Positions 14,171 through 15,204 of a stretch of 15,204 nt of DNA are shown in pieces. Each line of letters starts with the position of its first letter. Position 1 is the first letter of the stretch. Source of the stretch: JBBRFH01 sp038224615 (GTDB lineage Bacteria; Planctomycetota; Phycisphaerae; Tepidisphaerales; Tepidisphaeraceae); NCBI GenBank assembly GCA_038224615.1, contig JBBRFH010000053.1, forward strand, positions 1-15,204, read 5' to 3'. The position numbers were made by a program, and so were the translations under genes. The notes under the pieces were generated by a model. It worked only from the letters and a program-made list of their open reading frames with translations. It made no database searches and was not told the DNA's origin.

Positions 14171-14896
14171 CTAAAGTGGGCGGCGTGAAAGCAACCGTGC
14201 TATTGCGACAAGAGCGATAGCGATGAGAAGATGACTTCCCACGCACCAGGCGATCGACGCAGGCAGGGAGAACGGGACATCCTGGTTGAGATTGGTCAGG
14301 CGCGCGTAGGCGAGCGGTGCGTGAGTCCAGTCGCCGAGGCCGACGTAGACGCCGTTGAGCGCGAGCAGGGGGTGGCAATCGAGCACGCGATCCAGAAGGG
14401 GACTGCTCGTCCAATACGGCGACATCCAAACCGGGAATGCGACCCACGCGAGCAGCACAAAAAGGCACAGCGCCCCGGAGAACGTCGCGGGCACGCGGAG
14501 ACCGCACAACGCTCGCGCGGCGCTGCTGACGCTCAACGTGAGCGAAGCGATCACGAGCAGCAACTGAAGGGTCTGCGACGCCGAACCTGCTCCGATTGCG
14601 AATGACGCAGCCACGATCGCGACCGAAAGGTCGATGCTCAGCAGATGTGCCGACACTGCCAAGGCATCACGCGGGTACGCTCGACTACGAGCCGGCTCGG
14701 ATACTCCGCCAAGCCGAACCACGCACGCGGCGACGGGAAGGCAAAAGATCAGGCCCAGCGTCGGCCCCAATTGCAGACGCGCTAAAGACCCCACGACGAC
14801 GACCATCACGACTGGAAACAGTGGCCCCAAGAGTGCCGGGTGCGCCGACGCGGCAGGCGTTCGTGTGGAAGTGGGCTGACAGGGGATGTCGGTCAT
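14171..14896 (-). CDS. Multi-pass membrane protein of unknown function
   Basis: A 241-residue hydrophobic protein with about six predicted membrane segments (near residues 22-37, 43-62, 81-100, 108-126, 139-157 and 213-233). A loop of about 55 residues between the last two contains WMSPYWTSSPLLDRVLDCHPLLALNGVYVGLGDWTH in part, with several Trp, Pro and Asp residues. No motif allows a family name; an ABC-2-type permease-like subunit is one possibility only. The start at 14896 lies 16 bases after the stop of the HtrA-like gene, so the two may be co-transcribed, though no good ribosome binding site precedes it. The frame stays open upstream antiparallel to nothing useful, only through the PDZ gene in another frame. 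The start overlaps a TGTCAGACA word. Confidence 0.7.
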   Translation of the reverse strand: MTDIPCQPTSTRTPAASAHPALLGPLFPVVMVVVVGSLARLQLGPTLGLIFCLPVAACVVRLGGVSEPARSRAYPRDALAVSAHLLSIDLSVAIVAASFAIGAGSASQTLQLLLVIASLTLSVSSAARALCGLRVPATFSGALCLFVLLAWVAFPVWMSPYWTSSPLLDRVLDCHPLLALNGVYVGLGDWTHAPLAYARLTNLNQDVPFSLPASIAWCVGSHLLIAIALVAIARLLSRRPL

Positions 14897-14912
14897 GTCA
14901 GACACGCGGCAA

Positions 14913-15204
14913 CTACGGTTTCTTCTTGGCGTTGCTGTCGAGCATGACCTTCTTAATCTTAGTCTCGCCGTCGCGCCAGTAGGTGATGCTGACGGTGTCG
15001 CCCGGGCGGTAGCGCTGCATGCGCAGGTAGAGTTCGTCGCTGGTGCGCACGGGCTGGTCGTCGATTTTCTGGATGACGTCGCCAAGGCTGATGCGTCCGT
15101 CGCGCAGGCGGGTGGTGCTGCGAAAGCCGGCGGCCTCGGCGGCGGAACCGGGGATGACGTTCAGCACCAGGATGCCCTCGACTTTCAACTGCTCGACGAT
15201 CCGC
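14913..15204 (-). CDS. PDZ-domain C-terminus of an HtrA/DegP-like protein (partial)
   Basis: The gene runs off the right window edge; only the C-terminal 96 or so residues are visible. They form a PDZ domain: GILVLNVIPGSAAEAAGFRS (the carboxylate-binding strand and the 'pGSpAe-a-G' turn), LGDVIQKIDDQPVRTSDELYLRM, then RPGDTVSITYWRDGETKIKKVML, ending in a lysine-rich tail. This layout is typical of the C-terminal PDZ domain of HtrA-type periplasmic serine proteases, but the protease domain is outside the window, so a protease-free PDZ protein cannot be excluded. No in-frame ATG is visible within the window, consistent with a start further upstream. Confidence 0.85.
   Translation of the reverse strand, partial: RIVEQLKVEGILVLNVIPGSAAEAAGFRSTTRLRDGRISLGDVIQKIDDQPVRTSDELYLRMQRYRPGDTVSITYWRDGETKIKKVMLDSNAKKKP

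Noticed and set aside
11816..14888. 15-base identity GGCTGACAGGGGATG at 11816-11830 and 14874-14888
   Set aside because: Both copies lie inside coding sequence in different reading frames, and one such match in a GC-rich 15-kb window is close to chance.
1..15204. tRNA or rRNA genes
   Set aside because: No cloverleaf-like segments with the conserved GGTTCRAATCC arm or rRNA signature stretches were recognised by eye; a dedicated covariance-model scan would be needed to exclude them.

Overview
The window is GC-rich bacterial chromosome carrying mostly housekeeping genes. No 16S rRNA or other taxonomic marker is present. The fused CobA-HemD enzyme, the split complex I cluster, the many hypothetical secreted or membrane proteins and the low operon density suggest Planctomycetota, perhaps a Phycisphaerae-like lineage. 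That placement is an inference and other members of the PVC group are possible.

Layout, left to right. Positions 1-586 hold the 3' end of a membrane acyltransferase (+), whose last 52 bases overlap the 3' end of a convergent cobA-hemD fusion gene (-, 535-2154) for siroheme/cobamide precursor synthesis. A PilZ c-di-GMP receptor (+, 2231-2599) is divergent from cobA-hemD and is followed by hisA (+, 2704-3453). A strong palindrome (3510-3537) separates hisA from a convergent GT4 glycosyltransferase gene (-, 3563-4762). Divergent from that lies an unusual protein with a predicted N-terminal helix-turn-helix, one membrane helix and a coiled coil (+, 5036-5761).

The centre is a minus-strand respiratory complex I block, read right to left as nuoD (8691-9962), vapB (8243-8455), vapC (7836-8246), nuoE (7256-7828), nuoF (5808-7166). 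A complete VapBC toxin-antitoxin module sits between nuoD and nuoE, and the vapC stop codon lies inside the nuoE ribosome binding site. A composite inverted repeat separates nuoE from nuoF. Neither nuoC nor nuoG is adjacent, so the complex I genes are split across the genome.

Divergent from nuoD is parB (+, 10517-11488), with a near-perfect parS site (10477-10492) in its leader and no parA in the window. It is followed by a convergent secreted protein gene (-, 11597-12745) that may be a degenerate peptidase-MA-like protein. Divergent from that is a sigma-54 activator without a sensory domain (+, 12915-13907), ending at a textbook hairpin terminator. The right edge holds a multi-pass membrane protein (-, 14171-14896) directly downstream of the PDZ-containing C-terminus of an HtrA-like protein (-, 14913 to the window end).

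Functional links are strongest in the nuoD/E/F block (NADH oxidation and electron entry) and the parB-parS pair (chromosome segregation). The most unusual points are the toxin-antitoxin module inside the nuo cluster, the parS site in the parB leader, the composite repeat between nuoE and nuoF, and the helix-turn-helix/membrane/coiled-coil protein.
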